Source of the DNA: Candidatus Bathyarchaeota archaeon
GTDB lineage: Archaea > Thermoproteota > CALKCG01 > B24
NCBI GenBank assembly: GCA_018396755.1
Contig: JAGTQM010000003.1
Coordinates: 1-64,000, forward strand
Direction of reading: 5' to 3'
DNA: 64,000 nt
The notes beneath the pieces are model-generated. The model was given only the letters and a program-made list of their open reading frames with translations. It ran no database searches and was not told where the DNA came from. Below are positions 24,745 through 33,444 of this stretch, one piece after another; the first letter of the stretch is position 1, and every line of letters starts with the position of its first letter. Position numbers and translations under genes: made by a program.

Positions 24745-25446
24745 ATGCCAAGAGTTGCTGTATCATGGAGTGGTGGGAAAGATAGCTGCCTTGCATGTTA
24801 TAAGGCCATCTTAAAGGGTTTCAAGATTTCATATCTTCTGAATATCGTATCCAAAGAGAATAGGGTTATGTCCCATGGATTGAACCCTAAGTTAATGGTT
24901 GCACAATCGGAGGTCATCGGAATACCCATAATTCAAAGGGAGGCGACGTGGGAAACCTATGAAGAGGTTTTTAAAGAAACTTTAATGGAATTAAAAAGGG
25001 AGGACATAAAAGGAGCCGTTTTCGGTGACATCGATGTACAGGAACACAAGGACTGGGTGGATCGCATATGCAGTAGCGTAGGCATCATACCCATAGAACC
25101 TCTTTGGGGCATTGACCCTGAGCAAGTAATAACCGATTTCATAAATGCGGGTTTTAAGGCAATCGTAGTTAACGTCAAAGCCGATCTGTTTGGAGAAGAA
25201 TGGTTAAGGAGGAGGGTTGACAAGTGTTTTCTAGAGGATTTACGGAAGCTTCAGAGCAAGCGCAACATTCATATTTGCGGCGAATTAGGCGAGTACCATA
25301 CGTTCGTCGTAGATGGTCCTATATTCAAGGGTCACATAAAGATTTTAGGTAGCAGAAAGGTGTTGAGGGAGGGATATTGGAAATACCGACTCCTAGACGT
25401 CTTCGAGTATGAGATTGAGTGGAAGCGACCAACTATCGTAAGGTGA
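24745..25446 (+). CDS. DUF71/Dph6-family ATP pyrophosphatase, probable B12-salvage type
   Basis: The 233-residue protein starts at ATG 24745 with the PP-loop VAVSWSGGKDSCLACYKA. It has the family landmarks VFGDIDVQEHKDWVDRIC near 98 and GELGEYHTFVVDGPIF near 182, the latter being the EYHTFV motif of diphthine-ammonia ligase (Dph6, COG2102). Published comparative genomics of DUF71 split the family into a diphthamide group and a group clustered with B12 genes, predicted to act in B12 salvage. Placement between an Asn-synthetase-like gene and cobT puts this copy in the latter group. A role in diphthamide synthesis cannot be excluded from sequence alone. Confidence 0.8.
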   Translation: MPRVAVSWSGGKDSCLACYKAILKGFKISYLLNIVSKENRVMSHGLNPKLMVAQSEVIGIPIIQREATWETYEEVFKETLMELKREDIKGAVFGDIDVQEHKDWVDRICSSVGIIPIEPLWGIDPEQVITDFINAGFKAIVVNVKADLFGEEWLRRRVDKCFLEDLRKLQSKRNIHICGELGEYHTFVVDGPIFKGHIKILGSRKVLREGYWKYRLLDVFEYEIEWKRPTIVR

Positions 25447-25452
25447 GGGAGC

Positions 25453-26553
25453 ATGAGGAAAATCTATGACATAATACTGTTCCACGAAGAAGCTAAAGGT
25501 GAAGCGTTCCTAACGCGGTTAGAAGGGAAGAAACCGCTATTCATCTGTGTAATAGGAACCACGGAAACAGCGAAAATCCCAAGGATATCTGCTGCTGGAA
25601 AATACCCGGAGCTGACTGATTACACTCCGCCAGCAGATGTTGAACTCCTTCTGCTAGGAAAGTGCAAATGTATCCGAGAGGTCCCAGTGACACCTGAAGG
25701 AATACCGACGCCTGCCCTAATTACCATGTCGGCCCTTAGGCTGACGGATACGCCAGCCCTAGTGGTCAGCGGTGGTCTGAAGATAAACCCTCATGTTCCA
25801 TTTTTAGACTTGGGAGGAGGCCCTGGAAGAGACATAAGAACAGGTAAGGCTGTAGACCATGTTAAAGAAGTCATGGAGAGGGCAAGGATTGCGGGAGAAA
25901 ACTTGGCTAAAACAACGGGCTATCTTGTAATCGGCGAGAGCATTCCGGGTGGCACAACAACGGCCCTCGGGATTCTCCTAGCCATGGGAATAGATGCGAG
26001 AGGAAAGGTTAGTAGTAGCATGCCGAGCAATCCCCATGAGCTTAAAATCAAAACCGTTGAAGCAGGGTTAAAGGCATCAGGTGTAGAGTTTGGTGCTTTG
26101 GCGGATGATCCCGTAAAGGCGGTTTCATGCGTTGGAGACCCTATGGTACCTGCCTTCGCAGGGCTAGTCTTGGGTGCTGCCAGCAAGGTTCCAGTTTTGA
26201 TGGCTGGTGGAACACAGATGGGCGCCGTGTTAGCCGTCATTAAAGCATTAAATCAAGATGTTTTAACTAATGTGGCCATTGGAACCACTCGATGGATTAT
26301 AGCTGATAAAACGGCTGACTTGAAAGGGATAATCACTCAAATCGCAGATGTCCCGATATTAGCTGCCGATCTTGATTTCAGTCAATCTAGATTCGATGGA
26401 TTAAAGGCGTATGATTCGGGCATCGTTAAAGAGGGAGTTGGCGCTGGTGGATCAGCCATAGCTGCTATGGTAAAGTCGAAGGGCTTAATATCAAAAACTA
26501 CTCTGCTTAAGGAAATAGAGAGAAATTATGAGCAATTGTTAGCTTTAAGGTGA
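25453..26553 (+). CDS. cobT: Nicotinate-nucleotide:dimethylbenzimidazole phosphoribosyltransferase, archaeal CobT type
   Basis: The 366-residue protein matches the archaeal CobT family (formerly UPF0284). It shows VIGTTETAKIPRISAAGKYPELTDYTPPADVE near residues 33-65, a GESIPGGTTTALGILLAMG segment near 161 and VLMAGGTQMGAVLAVI near 246. It makes the alpha-ribazole phosphate (or analogous base nucleotide) that CobS attaches to adenosylcobinamide-GDP. It lies 6 bp after the DUF71 gene and 4 bp before cobS, which fixes the pathway. The base actually used cannot be told from sequence. Confidence 0.93.
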   Translation: MRKIYDIILFHEEAKGEAFLTRLEGKKPLFICVIGTTETAKIPRISAAGKYPELTDYTPPADVELLLLGKCKCIREVPVTPEGIPTPALITMSALRLTDTPALVVSGGLKINPHVPFLDLGGGPGRDIRTGKAVDHVKEVMERARIAGENLAKTTGYLVIGESIPGGTTTALGILLAMGIDARGKVSSSMPSNPHELKIKTVEAGLKASGVEFGALADDPVKAVSCVGDPMVPAFAGLVLGAASKVPVLMAGGTQMGAVLAVIKALNQDVLTNVAIGTTRWIIADKTADLKGIITQIADVPILAADLDFSQSRFDGLKAYDSGIVKEGVGAGGSAIAAMVKSKGLISKTTLLKEIERNYEQLLALR

Positions 26554-26557
26554 TGAT

Positions 26558-27310
26558 GTGTTCAAGGAAATTAGGAATGTGATCGCCTTCCTCACAGCGA
26601 TTCCAGTCGGCATGAGCCAAGACTACCTAACCGACGCAGCCAACTGCATGTACCTATTTCCTTTGATAGGCGCATTGATGGGGCTATTAGCAGGCACACT
26701 CGCCTGGTTACTTCTCAATTTTCTTGATGTTTTAATAGTCGGAATTTTAACCGTAGGCTTCATTTCACTAATTACTGGTCTTCATCATGCAGATGGGCTA
26801 CTGGACTTTGGGGACGGTTTAATGTATCAGGGGCCTCCTGAGGAAAAAATCAAAATAATGCATGACCAACAGACCGGTGTAGGCGGTTTTGCGCTTGGCT
26901 TAGTCACGTTTTTAGCAACAGCTTTCTGCATAGCAAAACTTAATCAAAACTCTGTTGTTCAAAGCTTAGTTGTGTGCGAGACTTCTGCTAAACTTGCCAT
27001 GGTGGTTATGGCTTGGCTCGGAAAATCTGCACATGAAGGAATGAACATGTATTTTGTAAACGCCATGCATGGTCGGTATCGAAACATTCGCCTAATGGCC
27101 GCATTATCCATTACGTTTGGCGTAGCATGGCCCCTTCTGGAAATATTAGGCTGCGTCGTCGTGATCTCAAGCATAGTTTCGACTTTAGTACTCATTGGAA
27201 TTTCAAACAGGCATTTCAAAGGAGTAACAGGCGACGTTTTCGGAGCTGGAAATGAGCTTGCCAGACTATTTTCCCTCCTGACAATATTGGTGGCGAGCAG
27301 ATGGGTGTAA
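26558..27310 (+). CDS. cobS: Adenosylcobinamide-GDP ribazoletransferase (cobalamin synthase)
   Basis: The 250-residue membrane protein shows the CobS pattern: IRNVIAFLTAIPVG at the start, the HHADGLLDFGDGLM catalytic motif near residue 76 with its acidic Mg-binding cluster, and IKIMHDQQTGVGGFAL near 104. Several hydrophobic helices follow, and FKGVTGDVFGAGNELARL near 223 is the conserved C-terminal GDxxGA motif. It joins AdoCbi-GDP to alpha-ribazole (phosphate) at the membrane, the penultimate step. The start is GTG, and its last 10 bp overlap cobY. Confidence 0.95.
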   Translation: MFKEIRNVIAFLTAIPVGMSQDYLTDAANCMYLFPLIGALMGLLAGTLAWLLLNFLDVLIVGILTVGFISLITGLHHADGLLDFGDGLMYQGPPEEKIKIMHDQQTGVGGFALGLVTFLATAFCIAKLNQNSVVQSLVVCETSAKLAMVVMAWLGKSAHEGMNMYFVNAMHGRYRNIRLMAALSITFGVAWPLLEILGCVVVISSIVSTLVLIGISNRHFKGVTGDVFGAGNELARLFSLLTILVASRWV

Positions 27311-28041
27311 CTGCTTTATTAATGGCTGGTGGTAGAGGCTCAAGGCTTAAGGCTCTAGGAGAAAAGCCTTTGATAAAAGTAGGCGGCAAACCCATGATTG
27401 AACGGGTCCTAGAGGCTTTAAAAAGCTCTAGAAAACTGGATAGCATAATTGTAGCTGTAAGCAAGCATACTCCAAAAACAGCTATATTTGCGAGAAAACA
27501 CTCTCTAAAGGTCTTGCAAACTCCTGGAAGGGGCTTCTGCTTAGATGCAAAATACGCCATTGAAAAATTAAAGCTAGGAACCACTTTAACAATATGTGCA
27601 GACCTCCCCCTAATCACAAGCGAATTCATAGACAAAGCTATAACACATTACGAACAATGCAAAAAACCTGCATTAACAGTCATGGCTCCATTAGAAATTT
27701 ATAGGAAGTTCGGACTAAGTGCGGACTATATTTTCAATGTTAGGGGGAAAGCCCTGGTTCCAATAGGCGTAAATGTAGTTGATGGAAAAAGTATAAGAGA
27801 AAAAGAGTTAGATGAGGAAATCCTCGTTATAGATGATGTAAAAGTCGCTGTAAACGTCAACACCATCCAAGATATAAGAATAGCTGAACTTATGTTACAA
27901 ACCCCTCCTAAGGCTCAAGCCGGAGAGGTAAGGATACAACGTGTAAGCCACGACAGGCAATGGAGTCCTATCCTTCGCAAGAAAGCCAAGGCCGACAGCC
28001 AGTCTAATGTAGAGGTAGACTCTAACAAAACCTTAAGTTGA
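27301..28041 (+). CDS. cobY: GTP:adenosylcobinamide-phosphate guanylyltransferase, archaeal CobY
   Basis: The nucleotidyltransferase signature LLMAGGRGSRLKALGEKPLIKVGGKPMI occupies residues 6-33, followed by LTICADLPLITSEFID near 98 with the metal-binding Asp. Archaea use CobY, a stand-alone guanylyltransferase, in place of the bacterial kinase/transferase CobU, and the operon position between cobS and cobZ confirms the role. The last 40 residues after about 205 (KAQAGEVRIQRV onward) are polar and probably disordered, longer than most CobY tails. The start overlaps the cobS end. Confidence 0.92.
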   Translation: MGVTALLMAGGRGSRLKALGEKPLIKVGGKPMIERVLEALKSSRKLDSIIVAVSKHTPKTAIFARKHSLKVLQTPGRGFCLDAKYAIEKLKLGTTLTICADLPLITSEFIDKAITHYEQCKKPALTVMAPLEIYRKFGLSADYIFNVRGKALVPIGVNVVDGKSIREKELDEEILVIDDVKVAVNVNTIQDIRIAELMLQTPPKAQAGEVRIQRVSHDRQWSPILRKKAKADSQSNVEVDSNKTLS

Positions 28042-28096
28042 CGACATCCAAATAAATATGTAGATGGAGTGTGTTCAGTAAGCGGAGGTTAACAAA

Positions 28097-28579
28097 GTGT
28101 CCTTATTGGAATATCTAAAAGAAAGGGGGGTGTCCTTAGAGGACCTCATAAATACGGCTCTAGAGCTCTTTGTCCCCCATCCTGGTGTGGAAACTAAAGA
28201 GAGAGCCGCCGAAATCCTTGAAGAAGAGCTCATCGATGCATTATCGGATGTAAATGTTTCCTGTCTGATCGTTGCATGTTTTCGCGCGGAAGAAGATGCA
28301 AAAGCAGGTTTGGTTCCAGGTTTAACAAAGGAAAGATTTATGGGGCGCCCGGGTCTAGTAGCTGACGAACTATTAGGAATGGCTATCGCATGCTACATCG
28401 CTGGAGTAAAAGGAATTTTTGAGTTTATAAGATTCGATCAAGCCAAGCCTGGAATTTTGAAGAAGCTTGGACCAATTTCCAACGATGCTATTGGAGGACT
28501 AATTGCTGGTGCGTCGTCAAACATGTATACACGCGCTCTAAGAGAAGCAAAACCTGCAAGGGTGAGAGGGAATAAATAA
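28097..28579 (+). CDS. cobZ: Alpha-ribazole phosphatase, archaeal CobZ (PgpA-like fold)
   Basis: The 160-residue protein resembles phosphatidylglycerophosphatase A, as does the characterised Methanosarcina CobZ that replaces bacterial CobC. Landmarks are LVPGLTKERFMGRPGLVADELLGMAIACYIAG near residues 74-105 and FIRFDQAKPGILKKLGPISNDAIGGLIAG near 114-142, where the D-x-x-K-P region carries acidic metal ligands. It removes the 5' phosphate from adenosylcobalamin phosphate or ribazole phosphate. The start is GTG, and its stop overlaps the next ATG in a TAATG junction. A lipid phosphatase role is less likely given the operon. Confidence 0.88.
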   Translation: MSLLEYLKERGVSLEDLINTALELFVPHPGVETKERAAEILEEELIDALSDVNVSCLIVACFRAEEDAKAGLVPGLTKERFMGRPGLVADELLGMAIACYIAGVKGIFEFIRFDQAKPGILKKLGPISNDAIGGLIAGASSNMYTRALREAKPARVRGNK

Positions 28580-29220
28580 TGGAAGCCTTAAGAGTTATAG
28601 GAAAAGTCGCAAGTAAGATCGCGCCAGGACCCCCTCCATTTTTCACCGAAGTCCACATAATTAAAGCTCTGGAGATTATAAGCGTAGAAAAAGGTGTTGG
28701 CAGAAAGAGGTTGTCAGAGGCTCTAGGTCTTGGTGAAGGCACAACCCGAACCTTTGTCAAACGTCTGAAAAATGAAGGGCTTGTTGAAATTTCAAAAGCG
28801 GGGATCACTCTCTCCAATTTTGGACAGAAGATATTCGTCAACCTGAGCTCTAGAATAAGTGGAAGAATAGAAATTCCTAAAAGCCCCCTCACAGTAGGCC
28901 CCATTAACGTAGCAGTCCTCGTTCGCAATGCAGCCACCTCCATAAGATATGGAGTCGAACAACGTGACGCCGCAATTAAAGCCGGCGCCTTGGGAGCGAC
29001 AACGCTTATCTTTACTAAAAACAGGCTGATTGTGCCGGGAGTCAACGAGGATGTTCTCCAGAATGTCCAGCCAATATATGACACGTTAATCTCTACGCTC
29101 AAGCCATCGGAAAATGACGTAATAATAATAGGAACTGCTAGAGAAAAGCGAGCAGCAGAACTCGGCGCATTAACTGCAGCCCTTGAACTATTAAAATCCA
29201 TAATAAGAAACGCAAAATAA
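28579..29220 (+). CDS. DUF4443-type winged-helix protein, likely regulator or accessory of the B12 operon
   Basis: Residues 25-85 form a winged helix-turn-helix: ALEIISVEKGVGRKRLSEALGLGEGTTRTFVKRLKNEGLVEISKAGITLS. Residues 100-205 form a second alpha/beta domain (VAVLVRNAATSIRYGVEQRDAAIKAGALGATTLIF, then ENDVIIIGTAREKRAAELGALTAALELL), the layout of archaeal DUF4443 proteins and resembling DUF2111. It overlaps cobZ by one base and closes the operon. A ligand-binding autoregulator is a reasonable inference, and the inverted repeat before btuF would be a candidate target. No direct evidence exists in the sequence. Confidence 0.72.
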   Translation: MEALRVIGKVASKIAPGPPPFFTEVHIIKALEIISVEKGVGRKRLSEALGLGEGTTRTFVKRLKNEGLVEISKAGITLSNFGQKIFVNLSSRISGRIEIPKSPLTVGPINVAVLVRNAATSIRYGVEQRDAAIKAGALGATTLIFTKNRLIVPGVNEDVLQNVQPIYDTLISTLKPSENDVIIIGTAREKRAAELGALTAALELLKSIIRNAK

Positions 29221-29575
29221 AAATGGATTTTACAAAGCTAGTTTATTATTAAAAGCGAGTACTAGTTTGTCCTAAAATTAACAAAAATCTAACTCAATTT
29301 TTTAAAGGTCATAGCATTAGGTATCTCAAAGAGACGTTAAGGGCTTGTCCTTCATCAGAAAGTTCATTTCCTGGAGTGCGATTAAGCTTACGCACATGTT
29401 ACCCCTCCAAATAAAAAGCATCTTCGACCATAAGATCTCTAAGTAGAGGCGTTTTTACGCGAATAAAAGCCCTTTGACAGTTTTAGCGGCGCCCCCCTCA
29501 AACTTCAAAATATAAAGACGAGCCCACAAGCAAAAAGAGGAGGGTTTGCGTGAGGTGCTGCCACATTATAACAAT
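29221..29575. other. Gap between convergent operons with a possible 23-codon ORF
   Basis: This stretch lies between two 3' ends. On the minus strand a 23-codon frame (29397-29326) reads MCVSLIALQEMNFLMKD and onward, and is preceded by a strong Shine-Dalgarno GGAGGGG (29402-29408). A TATA-like box stands further upstream at 29506-29515. A GCGT-TTT-ACGC hairpin sits at 29449-29460. The pieces are in a workable order but the peptide resembles nothing I know. Nothing else is evident. Confidence 0.25.
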
Positions 29576-30595
29576 CTAGCTGTTTTTCATCATCCAAACT
29601 ATTTGGGTGTCTTCTATTCTCCATTTGGGTTTAACTAAGCTGTTTTCTACATTCAATTTTAATCCACTCTGATACGCTAGAATACCTGTCCAAGCGATCA
29701 TGACTCCATTATCGGTAGCATACTCAGATGGAACTACGTGGAAAGTAGCGTTGTGAAGTTTAACCATTTCACGAATCATATCTCTAATACGTTGGTTCCT
29801 CGCAAATCCACCTGTTAAAAGAACCTCTTTCTTGCCTGTTTGAGCTAAAGCCCTCTCAACAACTTCAACTACCATAGATAGGGCGGTCTCTTGAAGACTG
29901 AAGCAGAGGTCTTCTAAAGATGCGCTCTTCTCTCTAAACATTTTAAGAGCTGCTGTTAGAAGTCCAGAGAACTGAAGATCCATCCCTTTAACCGTGTAGG
30001 GTAGAGGTATATAGCTTCTCCCCTCGCTAGCGATTTTATCAAAGGCTGGACCTGGCCAAGGATTCCCAGCATCAACTATCCCGGTTTCTCTAGCAAAAGT
30101 ATCTATGCAATTCGCCAAAGTTATGTCTAAAGTTTCACCGAAAACCCTGTACCTGCCATCTTCATAACCCAATAATTGCGTGGTCCCCCCGCTCAGGATG
30201 AGTATTAAAGGGTCTCTAGTCTTACTCGTAAGCTTTCCAATTTCTATATGAGCCACTAAATGATTTACTCCTACAAGTGGTTTATTCAGATAAACTGATA
30301 GTGCTCTTGCTATTGTAGCAGTGTTTCTTAAGCATGGTCCAAGTCCAGGCCCTTGAGAAAAGGCTATTAAATCTATTTCCCTCGGTCTTACACCGCTTTT
30401 ATTAAATGCTTCCCTTAAAACTTCATCTGCAACCCTACTATGGTGTTGCGATGCCTCCCTAGGGTGGATCCCTCTACCTGATGGTGGTATATACGATGAT
30501 TTAGACTCGGCAATTATTTCTCCATCTGAGGAGACTATACCTGCCCCAAACGTATGGGCAGTACCTTCTATGCCGAGACATAGTAAACGTTTCAT
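29576..30595 (-). CDS. kae1: KEOPS tRNA N6-threonylcarbamoyladenosine transferase Kae1
   Basis: The 339-residue protein is the archaeal Kae1 (TsaD/OSGEP) ATPase. It begins CLGIEGTAHTFGAGIV and shows GIHPREASQHHSRVADEVL near residue 42, where the HxxxH-type histidines bind the metal. It also has VNHLVAHIEIGKL near 108, LSGGTTQLLGY near 136, DLQFSGLLTAALKM near 205 and TGGFARNQRIRDMI near 260. It transfers the threonylcarbamoyl group to A37 of ANN-decoding tRNAs. Bud32 is not fused at the C-terminus. The Sua5-family gene that makes its substrate lies 49 bp upstream on the same strand. Confidence 0.96.
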   Translation of the reverse strand: MKRLLCLGIEGTAHTFGAGIVSSDGEIIAESKSSYIPPSGRGIHPREASQHHSRVADEVLREAFNKSGVRPREIDLIAFSQGPGLGPCLRNTATIARALSVYLNKPLVGVNHLVAHIEIGKLTSKTRDPLILILSGGTTQLLGYEDGRYRVFGETLDITLANCIDTFARETGIVDAGNPWPGPAFDKIASEGRSYIPLPYTVKGMDLQFSGLLTAALKMFREKSASLEDLCFSLQETALSMVVEVVERALAQTGKKEVLLTGGFARNQRIRDMIREMVKLHNATFHVVPSEYATDNGVMIAWTGILAYQSGLKLNVENSLVKPKWRIEDTQIVWMMKNS

Positions 30596-30644
30596 TTAAC
30601 CTTGTAGAAATTTAAGTTTTTCAGGATTTAAACATTCGTTGAAT

Positions 30645-31265
30645 TTAGTCTTCTGTAATCGCCTTCAATATCTCTTCTTCCGTAAACGGACCGTTAGGAT
30701 ACGTCCTCTGAATAACAGGTGGTTCAACTGTTAAATCAACTATGGTTGAAGGTGGGTGTTTGGGTAGTTCACCAAAATCCAGAATCAGATCAACATCTCT
30801 AACAACATCGTTAGCGTTATAAGGCTCCTTATCGCCATGAATGTTTGCACTGGTAGCTGTTATGGGTTTTTCAAGTCTTTCAACTATAGCTTGAGCCAAT
30901 GTATGACTTGAGATTCTAGCTCCAATCCGCATCGGATTTACAACATCTGGCACTGTTGCTTTTTTCCAGAGAACTATTGTTAAAGGTCCAGGTAGAAACC
31001 GCTTTATAAGCTTCATAGCTTCATAGGATAAATAGGCGTATTCACGCCACATGTCAACACTGGCCACCAGTATTGTGAGTGGTCTATTGAAGGGTCTACG
31101 TTTAACTAAATATATTCTTCTAACGGCTTCAATGTCGTCGATCGCCGCTGCTAATCCGTAGCAGGTTTCTGTCGGATAAACTACAATTCCCCCGTCTATA
31201 AGTGTCCTCACAGCTTCTTCAACAGCTTTCGTAAATCCAATTTCTGAAACTTTAACGATTTTCAT
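30645..31265 (-). CDS. L-threonylcarbamoyladenylate synthase (Sua5/YrdC family)
   Basis: The 206-residue protein is a single YrdC domain: GGIVVYPTETCYGLAAAIDD near residues 26-44, KRRPFNRPLTILVASVD near 54, FLPGPLTIVLWKK near 89, PITATSANIHGDKEP near 134 and PSTIVDLT near 175. It makes threonylcarbamoyl-AMP from threonine, bicarbonate and ATP for Kae1. It lacks the C-terminal Sua5 domain, so it is the short YrdC form. It lies next to kae1 and overlaps the dehydrogenase gene upstream by 4 bp, which puts the three in one transcript. Confidence 0.93.
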   Translation of the reverse strand: MKIVKVSEIGFTKAVEEAVRTLIDGGIVVYPTETCYGLAAAIDDIEAVRRIYLVKRRPFNRPLTILVASVDMWREYAYLSYEAMKLIKRFLPGPLTIVLWKKATVPDVVNPMRIGARISSHTLAQAIVERLEKPITATSANIHGDKEPYNANDVVRDVDLILDFGELPKHPPSTIVDLTVEPPVIQRTYPNGPFTEEEILKAITED

Positions 31266-32353
31266 ACAGCGTTACTCCAAAGTTCAGTTCCAGGTGGAGC
31301 TAAGATGACTTTCACGGCGTTTTCTAAAGATCTCTCAGAATACTCCATGGCTGTCTTAAAGTTTTCAAGTTTAAAGACATGTGTAACTATGCTTTCTGCG
31401 TTAATTTTATTTGTTCTAATATACTCTATTGCCAGTGGATAGCAGTAGGGGCCTAAATGAGACCCGTAGATTGTAAGCTCTTTTCCATCTCCTATATCAC
31501 TCCAATCGACTGTAACGGGGTCTTTAAATACACCGAATTCAACAAATCTACCCAATCTTCTAATCATATGTAGGCCTTGAATCACTGAACTCGGATGGCC
31601 AGCAGCCTCTATATACACATCACAGCCATATCCTCCAGTTTCACGTTTAATATGCTCAACTGCGTCGGTTTTAGCTGGGTTTAAAGCTTCATCTGCTCCA
31701 AGCTTAAGGGCTTTCTCAACTCTACTGTCCCTTACATCTAAAGCTACGAGTTTACTTGGGCCTTTAAGTCTCGCCACTTGAAGCATACATAGTCCGAGTG
31801 GACCCATTCCAGATATGACTACGTAGTCTCCAAGCTTTATATCGGCTCTTTCAACGGCATGTATTGCACATGCAAGAGGCTCTATAAGAACAGCCCATTT
31901 ATCTGGGATTTGCTCTGGAACTTTATGTATTATTGAACCCTTTGGATAGAGCATGTATTCAGCCCAAGCGCCGTCATCTATACCGCCATGAAAGCCGAAA
32001 ACCATCTGCTGCTCACACATCCAATACTCTCCTCTAAGACAGAACCTACACTTCCGGCAGGGTATTATCTGCTCGGCAATAGTCTTATCTCCTATTTTAA
32101 ATCCATACTTCTCTGCAACTTCAGGGTCTGCATCGATGACTCTACTTATAAACTCATGACCAGGTATTACAGGGGTTTTAACGTAGGGCTTTGGAGGACC
32201 CCAATATCTAGGAGACCCCCTATAACATTTAATGTCGCTTGCACATATTCCCGCGGCTAGAATTTTAACTAAAACCTCCCCTTTCCTGGGCTCAGGCTTG
32301 GGCACTTTCTCAAGTCTATAGTCTTCGGGACCGTGACAGACAACGGCTAACAT
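31262..32353 (-). CDS. Zinc-dependent medium-chain alcohol/polyol dehydrogenase
   Basis: The protein has the catalytic zinc site in AAGICASDIKCYRG near residue 33 and PGHEF near 60. The structural zinc Cys cluster is CRKCRFCLRGEYWMC near 90-104. The NAD-binding Rossmann segment is VVISGMGPLGLCMLQVARLKG near 172. The overall pattern is closest to threonine, sorbitol or tetritol dehydrogenases; the substrate is undetermined. I place the start at the ATG at 32353, 4 bp after GGAGGA; in-frame upstream codons at 32365 (ATG) and 32377 (TTG) would add four or eight residues. It overlaps the Sua5-family gene by 4 bp. Confidence 0.88.
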   Translation of the reverse strand: MLAVVCHGPEDYRLEKVPKPEPRKGEVLVKILAAGICASDIKCYRGSPRYWGPPKPYVKTPVIPGHEFISRVIDADPEVAEKYGFKIGDKTIAEQIIPCRKCRFCLRGEYWMCEQQMVFGFHGGIDDGAWAEYMLYPKGSIIHKVPEQIPDKWAVLIEPLACAIHAVERADIKLGDYVVISGMGPLGLCMLQVARLKGPSKLVALDVRDSRVEKALKLGADEALNPAKTDAVEHIKRETGGYGCDVYIEAAGHPSSVIQGLHMIRRLGRFVEFGVFKDPVTVDWSDIGDGKELTIYGSHLGPYCYPLAIEYIRTNKINAESIVTHVFKLENFKTAMEYSERSLENAVKVILAPPGTELWSNAV

Positions 32354-32441
32354 ATATTCCTCCATGATAAATCCCAAAAACTTAATCTTAATAGGTTTAA
32401 TTTAACGATTGTCCTTCAAGGTTTGGGATAAAATATATTGG

Positions 32442-33431
32442 TTAAAATACTGGTATTATCTTTTCTCCTATCATTCTTATGGATTTGATGACGTCTAAAC
32501 CTATTGGTGAACCAACTACAAACTGGGTTACACCCGTCTCTAACACTTGCTCTATCTTATCTATGCATTGTTTTGGAGTACCCGCTATTGAGAAAGCCTC
32601 GATCATGTCACTTGTAACGTTCTTAAATGCTCTACCGAACTTACCCTGTACCAACGCATCTTTTATAGCTTGAGCTTTCTCAATATCTATCCCATGCTTC
32701 TCTAAAACCACGTTTGGGCTTCCTCCTACTATGAAAGCCACAACTGGTATAGCCGCTTCAATAGCTTTAGCCTCCTCCTCCGCTATGGAGAAGCTTGTAT
32801 ACGCAGCTATGTCTAGATCTTCAACTCTTCTATTCGCCTTAGAAACACCCTCTCTTATTCTAGCAACTGCTTCCTTCAAATCTTTAGGATGGGATGCGTT
32901 AATTAAAACGCCATCGCCTATTTCTCCCGCAAGTCTAAGCATTGCTGGGCCTTGAGCACCTATGTACACAGGGATTTTAGACGGAGATTTATAATTTAAT
33001 CTAGCGCCTCTAATTTTAAATACATCTCCATCTAAATTTACAGTTTCGCCAGATGTTAAAGTTCTGATTATTTCCACAGCTTCTTTAACATATGCTAATG
33101 GCTTCTCAAACTTTAAACCAATGGCTGATAGAGTTACATAATCCCCAGCTCCTATACCGCATACAACCCTATTGGGGGCTACTTCAGCTAGACTGGCGAT
33201 AGCAGTCGCCGTGAAGACCGGATTACATACATATGGGTTTGTTACACCAGTTCCAAGCTTTATACTGTTAGTGTAATTCGATATCAATGTTAACATTACG
33301 TAGACATTCCTATTGTTATAGTGGTCGGTTATCCAAACGTGGTCAAATCCGGATTTCTCAGATTCTATCGTATAGTATACAATTCTCCAATATGCGTCTC
33401 TCGGTACAAACTCTATTCCAAATTTAACCAT
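32442..33431 (-). CDS. mer: F420-dependent methylenetetrahydromethanopterin reductase
   Basis: The 329-residue protein is a luciferase-like barrel with the Mer pattern. It starts FGIEFVPRD, then FDHVWITDHYNNRNVYVMLTLI near residues 30-50, LGTGVTNPYVCNPVFTATAIASLAE near 59-84, VVCGIGAGDYVTLSAIGL near 89 and SKIPVYIGAQGPAMLRLAGEIGDGVLINA near 151-180. Mer converts methylene-H4MPT and reduced F420 to methyl-H4MPT, the methyl donor for the corrinoid protein of CODH/ACS about 8 kb away. This links the two parts of the Wood-Ljungdahl pathway; other carbon-branch genes are not in the window. A 92-codon gene precedes it by 13 bp. Confidence 0.93.
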   Translation of the reverse strand: MVKFGIEFVPRDAYWRIVYYTIESEKSGFDHVWITDHYNNRNVYVMLTLISNYTNSIKLGTGVTNPYVCNPVFTATAIASLAEVAPNRVVCGIGAGDYVTLSAIGLKFEKPLAYVKEAVEIIRTLTSGETVNLDGDVFKIRGARLNYKSPSKIPVYIGAQGPAMLRLAGEIGDGVLINASHPKDLKEAVARIREGVSKANRRVEDLDIAAYTSFSIAEEEAKAIEAAIPVVAFIVGGSPNVVLEKHGIDIEKAQAIKDALVQGKFGRAFKNVTSDMIEAFSIAGTPKQCIDKIEQVLETGVTQFVVGSPIGLDVIKSIRMIGEKIIPVF

Positions 33432-33444
33432 ATACGATCACCTC

